Assembly (NCBI GenBank): GCA_964501785.1
Contig: CAZCUD010000014.1
Coordinates: forward strand, 50,289-114,288
Source: DATBSK01 sp964501785
GTDB taxonomy: Bacteria; Actinomycetota; Acidimicrobiia; IMCC26256; PALSA-555
Length of the DNA stretch: 64,000 nucleotides
Direction: 5' to 3'
Shown here: positions 49,192-57,580 of the stretch, in pieces
Numbering within the stretch: the first letter of the stretch is position 1
Layout: every line of letters starts with the position of its first letter
Translations under genes and position numbers: made by a program
Notes under the pieces: generated by a model
What the model was told of the DNA's origin: nothing
The model's database searches: none
What the model saw: only the letters and a program-made list of their open reading frames with translations

Positions 49192-50810
49192 GCCGGAGCA
49201 CCGTACGGGGGCGCGTCGTCGGCGCTCGGAGCGGAGGGAGGCACCGGGTGCAGCGTAGGGACCCCGCCGATCGCCCGGAGGGCGACCACGTAGAGCAGAC
49301 CGCCGAGGGCGACCACCCCGGCGACGAGCAGGGCCGTCGCCCAGCGGCCCGCGGGGTCGACGACCTCGACCAGCGCCCAGGCGCCCAGTGCCAGCGGCGC
49401 GGTCACCAGGACGGCGCGTCCCAGCGACGCCGGAACGATGAGATGCCCCGTCCGGCGAGCCAGCCCGATCCAGAGCACCAGCGCGCCGACGGCGTACGCG
49501 ACCGAGTGGCCGAGGCCCAAGAACGCGACGGTGGTGCGCCCGGACGTCATCACGCCCCCGGCGACCATGACGCCGATGCCGGCCACGGCGGAGAGCACGG
49601 CGACGAGCGCCGGCGTACGGGAGTCGCCGAGCGCGTAGTAGGCGCGAGCGAACAGGAGGAACGCGCTGTACGTGTACAGCCCGATCGCGAGGGTCGCGAG
49701 CGCCATCGCCAGCAATCCGACACCACCCGCGTCGGTGGCCTGGCCGAACGCAGCCACGCGCATGATGGGCAGGGCGAGAGCCACCAGCGCACCGGCGACG
49801 GGCACGATGAGCACCGCCATCGCGTCGAGCGCCCAGCGCAACGACGACGCGAAGTGATCGGCGTCCTTCGCCTGACGCGCCAGGTCGGGGAGGATCGCCG
49901 TGTGGATGGGCTGCGCGAGGACCGCGTAGGGCGCGAGGAAGAAGACCCACGCCACCTGGTACGCGAGCGTGCCGCCTTCGACCGTGTTGCCGACGATGAT
50001 CGCGGCGAAGAGCAGCAACCCGATCATCGAGTGCTGGAACACGGCCCAACCCGAACGGCCGAGCACCTCGCGGACGGCGGCGTCATGGCGGCCGAGGCGG
50101 GGCCGGAGCCGGAAGCCGGTGCGGTGCAGGGCGACGGCGGGGATCCCGACGAACGCGGCGACTCCGAGCGTGGCCCCGAGGGCGAGGATCAGCCGCTCCC
50201 CCGTCGCCAGCTCGAGCCCCGGATCGGGTCCGGCCACCGCGCGGAACAGCCCCATCGCCACGACGACCACGACCGTGAGGCCGATCGGCGCGAGGGCGGT
50301 GACCGCGAGGTGACGCTTCGCGTACAGCACCGCGACCGACACCGCGCCGATCGCGTACAGCAGGATCTGCGGGATGAAGAAGCGGAGGAAGAAGGTCGAG
50401 AGCTCCTGCTGCTGCTCGGCCACCTCCGGGTTCGGGACACCCGTCGTGAGGAGCTCGGCGATCCACGGCGCCGCGAGGATGCCCAGGACCGCGACGACGC
50501 CGAGCGCGGCGAGCGCCACGCCGAGGATCCGACCCGCGAGTCGTTCGGCCTCGGCCTGGTCACCCCGATCGAGGAGCTCGACGAACGTCGGGACGAGCAC
50601 CGCCGAGAGCGCGCCGGCAGCGAGCAGCTCGAACAGCACGTTGGAGACCGCGTTGGACGACTGGTAGGTGTTGCCGAGGTACGTCGTGCCCAGGACCGCG
50701 GCGATGACCAGGATGCGTGCGAACCCGACGAACCGTGACGCTGCCGTCGCGACTCCCATGCCCGCCGCGGCCCGGGTGACGCCACCGGCGCCGACCCCGG
50801 CATCGGTCAC
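49188..50810 (-). CDS. murJ: MurJ-like lipid II flippase
   Basis: A 540-residue MviN/MurJ protein with about 14 TM helices. TAASRFVGFARILVIAAVLG at the start, SNVLFELLAAGALSAVLVPTFVELL and FFIPQILLYAIGAVSVAVLYAKRH match the family. It flips lipid II, or another undecaprenyl-linked precursor. GTG at 50810 overlaps the SteB stop (GTGA). MurJ in M. tuberculosis is elsewhere (near Rv3910), so its place between steB and the MraY-like gene is different here; this may be a second paralogue for another polymer. Confidence 0.9.
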   Translation of the reverse strand: MTDAGVGAGGVTRAAAGMGVATAASRFVGFARILVIAAVLGTTYLGNTYQSSNAVSNVLFELLAAGALSAVLVPTFVELLDRGDQAEAERLAGRILGVALAALGVVAVLGILAAPWIAELLTTGVPNPEVAEQQQELSTFFLRFFIPQILLYAIGAVSVAVLYAKRHLAVTALAPIGLTVVVVVAMGLFRAVAGPDPGLELATGERLILALGATLGVAAFVGIPAVALHRTGFRLRPRLGRHDAAVREVLGRSGWAVFQHSMIGLLLFAAIIVGNTVEGGTLAYQVAWVFFLAPYAVLAQPIHTAILPDLARQAKDADHFASSLRWALDAMAVLIVPVAGALVALALPIMRVAAFGQATDAGGVGLLAMALATLAIGLYTYSAFLLFARAYYALGDSRTPALVAVLSAVAGIGVMVAGGVMTSGRTTVAFLGLGHSVAYAVGALVLWIGLARRTGHLIVPASLGRAVLVTAPLALGAWALVEVVDPAGRWATALLVAGVVALGGLLYVVALRAIGGVPTLHPVPPSAPSADDAPPYGAPA

Positions 50811-51748
50811 GGCTGCCACCACTCCGGGAGCTGTCGGTCGGCACCGTCACCGACCCCGTAGTGGCCGACCACGCCGCGTCCGAGGTCGGACAGGGCCAGC
50901 ACCGTCGCGACCGCCCCCTCGACGCGATCGAGGTCGTCGACGGTCGAGACGTCCGCGGCGAGGGCGTCTTCGTCGTCGCGGACAGGGGCGAGGAGCGCTC
51001 CACGCGCGGCGCCGTCGTCACCCTCCGAGAACACCTCGCCGGCGACCAGGGGCATTCCCTCCTCCACTGCGAGGCGCGCGACGGGCGCCACGAGCAGGCG
51101 GGCGGGGACGGAGCCGGCGCGCCCGGTCACGAAGGCCACGCGGGCGCCGGGTCCACCGAAGTCGGCAGGTGCGGGCGCATCGGCACCCGCGCCGGCGAGG
51201 GTGACGAACCCGGCGTCGGCCAGTGCGCGCAGCGGGTCGGCACCGCCCTGCGGGGGACCCGACACCAGGCGCGACACGAGCGCGTCGAGCGCGTCCGCGC
51301 GCAGCGGCGCCCGACGACCGGTCGGCGTGAGCCCGAGCGCGTTCACGAGCTCGTCGACCTCGGCTTCTTCGTCGAGCGCCCACTTGGACTCGAGCCAGAT
51401 CACGCCAGGGGCGTCGGCACCACCGCGGCGAGCGAGGTCGACGACCCGCTCGACCGCTTCCTCGTCGACGCCCCGGACCGCGACCACCGGCGTCGGGACG
51501 TCGGTGAGACGGTCCGTGACCGAGAACGGCGACGACTCGGCGATCGCGCCGTTGCGCTGATCGAGCTCGGTGCGCAGCTCGTCGTTCTCGACCCGCCGTG
51601 CCTCGGCGTTGGCCTCGACGACGTCGATCCGATCCTGGAGCGTGTCGACGGTCGGCTGCCCGAGCACGCCGTAGCCCATGACGATGCCGACCGCGAGGGC
51701 GAGGAACACCGCGACGATCGAGACCAGGTGGAAGCGAAAGTTGATCAC
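50807..51748 (-). CDS. steB: SteB/MctB-type envelope protein
   Basis: A 313-residue protein with one N-terminal TM segment (VSIVAVFLALAVGIVMGYGVL), a coiled coil (LQDRIDVVEANAEARRVENDELRTELDQR) and an extracellular alpha/beta domain. It corresponds to Rv1698/MctB, described as a copper-efflux channel in mycobacteria, and to SteB, a cell-separation factor in Corynebacterium paired with SteA. The neighbouring steA favours the SteB view. Copper-binding residues are not obvious. It is nine bases after steA and coupled to murJ. Confidence 0.87.
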   Translation of the reverse strand: MINFRFHLVSIVAVFLALAVGIVMGYGVLGQPTVDTLQDRIDVVEANAEARRVENDELRTELDQRNGAIAESSPFSVTDRLTDVPTPVVAVRGVDEEAVERVVDLARRGGADAPGVIWLESKWALDEEAEVDELVNALGLTPTGRRAPLRADALDALVSRLVSGPPQGGADPLRALADAGFVTLAGAGADAPAPADFGGPGARVAFVTGRAGSVPARLLVAPVARLAVEEGMPLVAGEVFSEGDDGAARGALLAPVRDDEDALAADVSTVDDLDRVEGAVATVLALSDLGRGVVGHYGVGDGADRQLPEWWQP

Positions 51749-51757
51749 GGCGATGCG

Positions 51758-52924
51758 CTATCCGGTGATGGAGAACCAGAGGTCGCGCAAGGTCAGTCGG
51801 AAGCCGTCGAGCAGGGTCTGGACGGAGTCGGAGATCGCTACGACAGCGATGATCGCCACGAGCGCCGAGCCTACGAGGAGCACCCAGTCGAGCCGCCGCA
51901 CGCGGCCCTCGTAGAGCTTGCTCACGCCCTTGGCGTCGACCAGCACCGGGCCCAGGCGCAACCGGGTCAGGAACGTCGAGGCCATGCCGCTGCGGCCCTT
52001 GTCCAAGAACTCGACCATGGTGGCGTGCGTGCCGACCGCGACGATCAGCGTGGCGCCGGCTTCGTAGGCGAGGAGCATCGCCACGTCCTCGCTGGTGCCC
52101 TCGGCGACGAACTCGTGGTAGTCGACCCCCCACTCGAGGAGGTTCTCGCGGCCGGGGGCTCGACCGTCGGGGTGGACGTGGTGCACGAGGTCGGGCGCGA
52201 CGTGCAGCGCCCGCTCCGAGACCGAGTCGAAGTCACCGATGATGAGGTCGGGCTTGAGGCCCATGTCGAGGAGCGCGTCCGCGCCGCCGTCCACCCCGAT
52301 GAGGGCGGGGGCGTACTGCTTGATGTACGGCCGGAGATGGAGGAGGTCGTCCTGGTAGTCGTGACCGCGCACGACCACCAGGGCGTGTCGGCCGCGGAAC
52401 CGGGTCTGCAGCGGCGGAAGCGTGAGCGGCTCGAACGTGAGGTTCGCCTCGCGCCGCACGTACTCGAGGGTGTTCTCGGCGAAGCGCTCGAGCTCCGTGC
52501 CGATCGAGGCGCGCGCCTCGTCCATCGCAGCTTGGATGTCGTCGCGGGTGCGAACCGTGCCCGTCGCGAGCACCGTCCCGTCGCGGCGGATCTCTCCGTC
52601 GCAGACCTGGACCGTCTCGCCGTCCCGGACGGCATCGAGCAGACCCGAACCGACGCCGTCGACGAGCGGGATCCCGGCCTCGGCGAGCCGGATGGGCCCT
52701 CCGTTGGGGTAGCGACCCGAGATCGACGGAGCCGCGTTGACGACCGCGGCGACGCCCGACGACACGAGGCCGTCGGCCGCGACGCGGTCGAGGTCCTCGT
52801 GGTCGATGATCGCGATCTCCCCCGGCTCGAGCCGCTTCACCAGGTCCTTCGTCCGCCGGCCGACGCGCGCCGTCCCCGAGATCTCCTCCGTCGAAGCGCG
52901 CCGGCGGCGCGAGAGCAGCCGCAT
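51758..52924 (-). CDS. steA: SteA-type protein with thiamin-pyrophosphokinase-like domain
   Basis: A 388-residue protein corresponding to Rv1697. The N-terminal part (GTARVGRRTKDLVKRLEPGEIAIIDHEDLDRVAADGLV) leads to a TPK-like domain with PALIGVDGGADALLDMGLKPDLIIGDFDSV and a C-terminal TM segment (DWVLLVGSALVAIIAVVAI) placing the fold in the cytoplasm. In Corynebacterium SteA and SteB form a complex in septal peptidoglycan hydrolysis control. Thiamin kinase activity is not expected. Its ATG overlaps the recN stop by four bases. Confidence 0.9.
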   Translation of the reverse strand: MRLLSRRRRASTEEISGTARVGRRTKDLVKRLEPGEIAIIDHEDLDRVAADGLVSSGVAAVVNAAPSISGRYPNGGPIRLAEAGIPLVDGVGSGLLDAVRDGETVQVCDGEIRRDGTVLATGTVRTRDDIQAAMDEARASIGTELERFAENTLEYVRREANLTFEPLTLPPLQTRFRGRHALVVVRGHDYQDDLLHLRPYIKQYAPALIGVDGGADALLDMGLKPDLIIGDFDSVSERALHVAPDLVHHVHPDGRAPGRENLLEWGVDYHEFVAEGTSEDVAMLLAYEAGATLIVAVGTHATMVEFLDKGRSGMASTFLTRLRLGPVLVDAKGVSKLYEGRVRRLDWVLLVGSALVAIIAVVAISDSVQTLLDGFRLTLRDLWFSITG

Positions 52925-54564
52925 CAGCGCGCCGCCTCCGCGCCCCGGCGCGCCGCGGCGCGCTGGAGCAGCTCGGCGGCATGACTGCGGGCGTGCGACG
53001 ACTCGACGACGCCCGCCAACATGCGCGAGAGCTCCGCGAGGCGCAGGTCTCCTTCGACCGGCATCACGCTCGCCACGGTCCGCCCGCTCTCCCGTCCGGT
53101 CTCGTCCTGCACGTGCTTCTCGACGACGATCTGCGCGTCGGCATGCGCCGCGACCTGGGCGAGGTGCGTGACGCACAGCACCTGGTGGCGGGCACCCAGG
53201 TCGGCGAGCAACCGCCCGACGGCGGTGCCGGCCTCACCGCCGATCCCGGCGTCGACCTCGTCGAACACCAGCGTCGGCGGCGCCTCGGTCAGCACCAGGC
53301 GCAGCGCCAGCATCGCGCGTGCGAGCTCTCCACCCGACGCGGCCCGCGCGAGCGGGCGGGCGGGCTCACCGGGGTTCGCGGCCAGCAGGTACGCCACGTC
53401 ATCGGCCCCGTCGTCGGTCAGGGCTCCCCGCTCCACCTGGACCTCGACGCGAGCGGCGGGCATCGCGAGGTCACCGAGGTGGCTCGTCACGGCCGCCGCG
53501 AGCGCGGGTGCCGCCTGGTGGCGTGCGAGCGAGAGCGCGCGTGCTGCCTCGTCGACGCGCTCCATGGCCTCCGCGCGTGCTTCCTCGAGCTCGCCGGCGC
53601 GCACGTCGTAGCCCTCGAGCTCGGCGAGGCGATCCGCGGCCTCCCGGGCGTAGGCGAGCACGTCGGCGAGCGTGTCGCCGTACTTCTTGGTCAGCTCGCG
53701 CAGCAGCCGTCGCCGGGCTCGCACGCGCTCCAGCGCCTGGGGATCGTCGCTGACCCCTTCGACCGACAGCCGCAGCTCGCGCTCCAGGTCGGCGACCTCG
53801 GCCTGGACCGAGCGGAGCCGATCGAGCAGCTCGGTGAACGGCGACCGGTTGGTGAGCGCACCGACCGCGACGCCGATCGCATCGAGCGCATCGCCGTCGA
53901 GCGCGCGGTACGCCGTCGTGAGCGCCTCCCGGTGCGCGGCCGCGTCGGCGAGGAGCGCTTCCTCGGCCTCGAGCGTGACGTCCTCGCCCTCGTCGACGAC
54001 GGCAGCGCCGCCGATCTCCTCGATCTGGAACCGGAGCAGGTCGACCTCGCGCGCCCGCGCCCGTGCGTCACCTCCGAGGGCGGCCAGCTCCGCGTCGATC
54101 TGCTTCACCTCGGCTCGAGCGGCGCGCAGCTCGCCGAGCGCGTCGAGCGCCGGCGCACCGGCGAAACGATCGAGCGCCGCGCGCTGCACCGCCGGCGAGA
54201 GGAGCGACTGGTGCGAGTGCTGCCCGTGGAGGTCGACGAGCGTCGCGCCGACCTCGGAGAGCTCGGCCACCGTCGCGAGCCTCCCGTCGACGTACGCGCG
54301 GGAGCGGCCGTCCTCGGGCACGACCCGAGCGAGGACGGTCTCGTTGCCGGCCTCGTCGACGAAGCGGCCCTCGACGCGGGCTTCGGCCGCGCCGCTCCGC
54401 ACCAGGGTCGCGGTGGCGCGCTCGCCGACGAGGAGCTCGAGGGCCTCGACGAGCAGCGTCTTGCCGGCACCGGTCTCGCCCGTGATCGCGGTCATCCCCT
54501 GGTCGAGCAGGATCGTCGCGTCGTCGACGATCCCGAGATCGGTGACGTGCAGCTCGCGGAGCAT
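52924..54564 (-). CDS. recN: DNA repair protein RecN
   Basis: A 546-residue SMC-like ATPase for double-strand break repair. Walker A is ITGETGAGKTLLVEALELL (about 29-47), the Q-loop LHGQHSHQSLLSP, ABC signature region ASGGELARAMLALRL and Walker B TLVFDEVDAGIGGEAG. Two coiled coils flank the hinge. RecN lies between steA and nadK exactly as in mycobacteria (Rv1695-Rv1697). No LexA box was searched systematically. Confidence 0.96.
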   Translation of the reverse strand: MLRELHVTDLGIVDDATILLDQGMTAITGETGAGKTLLVEALELLVGERATATLVRSGAAEARVEGRFVDEAGNETVLARVVPEDGRSRAYVDGRLATVAELSEVGATLVDLHGQHSHQSLLSPAVQRAALDRFAGAPALDALGELRAARAEVKQIDAELAALGGDARARAREVDLLRFQIEEIGGAAVVDEGEDVTLEAEEALLADAAAHREALTTAYRALDGDALDAIGVAVGALTNRSPFTELLDRLRSVQAEVADLERELRLSVEGVSDDPQALERVRARRRLLRELTKKYGDTLADVLAYAREAADRLAELEGYDVRAGELEEARAEAMERVDEAARALSLARHQAAPALAAAVTSHLGDLAMPAARVEVQVERGALTDDGADDVAYLLAANPGEPARPLARAASGGELARAMLALRLVLTEAPPTLVFDEVDAGIGGEAGTAVGRLLADLGARHQVLCVTHLAQVAAHADAQIVVEKHVQDETGRESGRTVASVMPVEGDLRLAELSRMLAGVVESSHARSHAAELLQRAAARRGAEAAR

Positions 54565-54566
54565 GC

Positions 54567-55436
54567 TCAGCGGTCGGCGAGGCCGAACTTGGCCTTCAGC
54601 AGCTGGTGGAAGTCACGGAGCCCGAACGTCACGATGCGCGCCGGCTTCGGCCCCCCGGTGCAGGTCACCACGTCGCCAGCCTCGAGCGTCCCGAGCTCCA
54701 TCCCGTCGAGCGTCAGGACGACCTGACGTCCGTCGGTGACCTCGAAGGCCAGGGTCTCGTCCGCACCGAGCACCAGTGACCGGTCGAACAGCATGTGGGG
54801 CGAGACAGGCGTCAGGAGCAGGCAGCGGTGGCGGGGGGACACGATCGGTCCCCGCGCCGAGAACGAGTACGCGGTCGAGCCGGTCGGGGTCGAGACGATC
54901 ACGCCGTCGGCTGCGTAGGTCGTGAAGAACGCCCCGTTGATCGAGACCGCGAGGCGCACGAGCCGTCCGGGTTGGTCCTTCTCGATCACGGTCTCGTTGA
55001 GGCCCCACCAGCGACCGTTCGCGCTCCCGGCCGACGTCACCACGACCTCGAGCACCATCCGCTCGTCGACCGCGTACTCCCCCGCGACGAGGCGCCCGAG
55101 CGCGTCATCGAGCTCGCTGGGCTCGACCTCGGTGAGATAGCCGAGCTGACCGACGTTGACGCCGAGCACGGCCGCGCCCGCCTCGTAGACGAGGTCGACG
55201 GTTCGCAGCATCGTGCCGTCACCACCGAACGAGATCGCGAGGTCGAGCCCGACCGAGAACTCGTCGGCATCGCTCGCGAGCGCCCCCAAGCCGGCGGGCT
55301 CCGCGTCGGCGCGGGGCACCCGCACCTCCAGCCCCCGCTCGCGGAGCCAACCGGCGGCGTGTCGTGCGAGCTCGTGGGCGAGCGGCCGGTCACGGTGGGG
55401 AACGATCCCGACCACTCGGAGCGCCTCTATGCTCAC
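54567..55436 (-). CDS. nadK: NAD kinase
   Basis: A 289-residue enzyme making NADP from NAD. The motifs are ISFGGDGTMLRTVDL (GGDGT) at about 70-84, LGVNVGQLGYLTEVE and GVIVSTPTGSTAYSFSARGPIVSP. The GTG at 55436 overlaps the tlyA stop by four bases. Gene order tlyA-nadK-recN matches Rv1694-Rv1696. Confidence 0.97.
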   Translation of the reverse strand: MSIEALRVVGIVPHRDRPLAHELARHAAGWLRERGLEVRVPRADAEPAGLGALASDADEFSVGLDLAISFGGDGTMLRTVDLVYEAGAAVLGVNVGQLGYLTEVEPSELDDALGRLVAGEYAVDERMVLEVVVTSAGSANGRWWGLNETVIEKDQPGRLVRLAVSINGAFFTTYAADGVIVSTPTGSTAYSFSARGPIVSPRHRCLLLTPVSPHMLFDRSLVLGADETLAFEVTDGRQVVLTLDGMELGTLEAGDVVTCTGGPKPARIVTFGLRDFHQLLKAKFGLADR

Positions 55437-56242
55437 GTCGGACCCTCGGGCTCCAGCGCGGAGGCGATCACGTCGTGCGGGGCGGGCGAGGCGTCGCGCC
55501 GGATGTGCACGAGGAACTCCCGGTTGCCGTCCCGCCCCGTGATCGGAGACGCGATGGCTCCGACCACGGGCAGCCCGGCCGCGGAAAGGCCGGCGGCGAC
55601 CTCGAGGAGCACGTCGCGGTGCACGGCCGGGTCGCGCACGATCCCACCCTTGCCGACCCGCTCGCGCCCGGCCTCGAACTGGGGCTTCACGAGCGCGACG
55701 ACGACCGCGTCGGGTGCGGTGCAGCGAGCGAGCGCGGGCGCGACGGTGAGCAGGGAGATGAACGAGAGATCGACGACCGCCCGTGACACCGGACCCTCGA
55801 TGGCCTCGGGCTCGAGCAAGCGGACGTTGGTGCGATCGAGCACGACGACGCGCGAGTCCTCGCGGAGGTGCCAGGCGAGCTGCCCGCGCCCGACATCGAC
55901 CGCCACGACCCGGCTCGCGCCGCGTTGCAGGAGGCAGTCGGTGAACCCGCCGGTCGAGGCGCCTGCGTCGAGGACGCGATGCCCGCGCACGTCGACGGCG
56001 AACGCCTCCAACGCAGCATCGAGCTTCTCGCCCCCGCGGGAGACGAAGCGCCGGGGCGGTCCGGTCACGACGAGCGGCTCGTCGAGGGCCACGCGCCGCG
56101 CCGGGCTGCTGACAGGCGAGCCACCGGCGAGCACGCGTCCCGCGGCCACGAGCTCGACCGCGCGACCGCGGCTCTCCGCCAGCCCGCGCCGGACGAGCTC
56201 GGCGTCGAGGCGCCGGCGGGTGCGGGATCGGGTCGACGTCAC
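55433..56242 (-). CDS. tlyA: TlyA-type rRNA 2'-O-methyltransferase
   Basis: A 269-residue protein with an N-terminal S4 domain (RRLDAELVRRGLAESRGRAVELVAAGRVLAGG) and a FtsJ-like methyltransferase with SAM loop VLDAGASTGGFTDCLLQRGA, then VVDLSFISLLTV and ALVKPQFEAGRERVGKGGIV. In mycobacteria TlyA methylates ribose in 16S and 23S rRNA and gives capreomycin sensitivity. The GTG at 56242 has GGAAG eight bases upstream. Hemolysin activity is not implied. Confidence 0.95.
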   Translation of the reverse strand: MTSTRSRTRRRLDAELVRRGLAESRGRAVELVAAGRVLAGGSPVSSPARRVALDEPLVVTGPPRRFVSRGGEKLDAALEAFAVDVRGHRVLDAGASTGGFTDCLLQRGASRVVAVDVGRGQLAWHLREDSRVVVLDRTNVRLLEPEAIEGPVSRAVVDLSFISLLTVAPALARCTAPDAVVVALVKPQFEAGRERVGKGGIVRDPAVHRDVLLEVAAGLSAAGLPVVGAIASPITGRDGNREFLVHIRRDASPAPHDVIASALEPEGPT

Positions 56243-56298
56243 CAGGGGTACTTCCGAGTGCGGGGGTCTTCGCAGGATACGCGTGCGACGCGGGAGCG

Positions 56299-57093
56299 TC
56301 AGCGTCCCATCGCGTCGACGATCGCCGGGGCGATGGTGCCGAGGTCGGCCGCGACGAAGGGCGGAGGTGGGTCCGGGACCGCTTCCCCGCCTGGTGGGGG
56401 TGGTGTGCCGGTGACGCCCGAGAGCACCAGCGCGAACGGCCACCCGAGCGCGTCTGCCAGGGCACCGTCGGACGACGGCCGGTCACCGACGACGATCCCG
56501 GCGTCGCCCCAGCGCTCGCGCACGAGCGCGACCGTCGGCGGCTCGGGCTTGCCCGCGACCTCGGCCTTCGCCCCCGACGCGGTCTCGACCGCCGCGGTGA
56601 TCGCGCCCGAGCCCGGCATCAGACCGCCGGGGATCGGATAGGTCGCGTCGAGGTTGGTGGCGATCAGGCGAGCCCCTTCGCGCACGGCCCGTGACGCCCG
56701 ATCGAGCTCGTCGAAGTCGAAGCCGAGGTGGAAGCCGACGACGACGGCACTGGCGGGAGCTTCGTGGACGATCTCGAGCCCGACCTCGCCCAACGCTTCC
56801 ACGACGCCCGGTCCCGCGCAGACGAGCACGGGCGCGCCCGCGGGGAGCGAGCGCGCGAGGAGGTGGGCCGCCGACTGTGCGCTCGTCAGCACGTCGTCGC
56901 CGTCCGCGGGGACGCCGAAGCTCGCGAGCTTGTCGACCACCGCGCCGATCGGGTTGCCGGAGTTGTTGGACACGAACCCGACGCGGAGGCCTGCGGCTCG
57001 CAGCGCTGCGACTCCCTCGGCGGCGCCGGGGACGGGCTCGTCGCCACGCCAGAGGACGCCGTCGAGGTCGCAGCACACCACCGGCGTGGTCAC
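56299..57093 (-). CDS. HAD-family phosphatase, NagD-like (Rv1692-type)
   Basis: A 264-residue class IIA HAD phosphatase. Motif I is VVCCDLDGVLWRGDEPVPGA, motif II region FVSNNSGN, motif III Lys in EVAGKPEPPTVALV and motif IV VVGDRPSSDGALADALGW. Rv1692, the positional equivalent, is a glycerol-3-phosphate phosphatase, so the same is a fair guess. The GTG at 57093 overlaps the TPR-gene stop by four bases. Confidence 0.9.
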   Translation of the reverse strand: MTTPVVCCDLDGVLWRGDEPVPGAAEGVAALRAAGLRVGFVSNNSGNPIGAVVDKLASFGVPADGDDVLTSAQSAAHLLARSLPAGAPVLVCAGPGVVEALGEVGLEIVHEAPASAVVVGFHLGFDFDELDRASRAVREGARLIATNLDATYPIPGGLMPGSGAITAAVETASGAKAEVAGKPEPPTVALVRERWGDAGIVVGDRPSSDGALADALGWPFALVLSGVTGTPPPPGGEAVPDPPPPFVAADLGTIAPAIVDAMGR

Positions 57094-57461
57094 TCGTCCG
57101 CCTCCAGCTCGGCGAGCGCGTCGCGGTACTCGTCCCGGGGCCGCATCGCGACGGCGAGCTTGAGGTGGCGCCGGGCACCGTCTCGCTCGCCGATGCGGAG
57201 CAGGCTCAGGCCGAGGCCGAAGTGGGCGTAGTCGTTCACCGGGTCGATCTCGACCGCTCGTTCGAACTCGACGGCTGCGTCGCGGTGACGTCGGGACCGG
57301 AAGTAGGCGCGGCCCAGCGCCTCGCGGATCGATCCCTGCTCCGGCTCGATCGTGCAGGCCCGCTCGAGCGCGACGGCGGCTGCGTGCGCGTCGCCGGAGT
57401 CGAGCAGCGCCAGCCCGTCCTGGAACGAACGGTAGGCGTCGGCGTGCTGGTCGTCGCTCAC
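57090..57461 (-). CDS. TPR-repeat protein
   Basis: A 123-residue protein of about three tetratricopeptide repeats: AYRSFQDGLALLDSGDAHAAAVALERACTIEP, IREALGRAYFRSRRHRDAAVEFERAVEIDP and YAHFGLGLSLLRIGERDGARRHLKLAVAMRP. It is the positional equivalent of Rv1691. The GTG at 57461 has AAGGA four bases upstream; an ATG at 57479 would add six residues. Scaffold or assembly role is inferred; partners unknown. Confidence 0.85.
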   Translation of the reverse strand: MSDDQHADAYRSFQDGLALLDSGDAHAAAVALERACTIEPEQGSIREALGRAYFRSRRHRDAAVEFERAVEIDPVNDYAHFGLGLSLLRIGERDGARRHLKLAVAMRPRDEYRDALAELEADE

Positions 57462-57580
57462 GTGGTCCTTCGAGTGCATCCGGCGTCGTCGGGCATCTCC
57501 TCGCCACCCGGCCCGACCATCGGTCGCCGGATCGGCGTGTGCGATGATCGGCGCGCTCCCGACGAAGGCGTACTCGTTCC

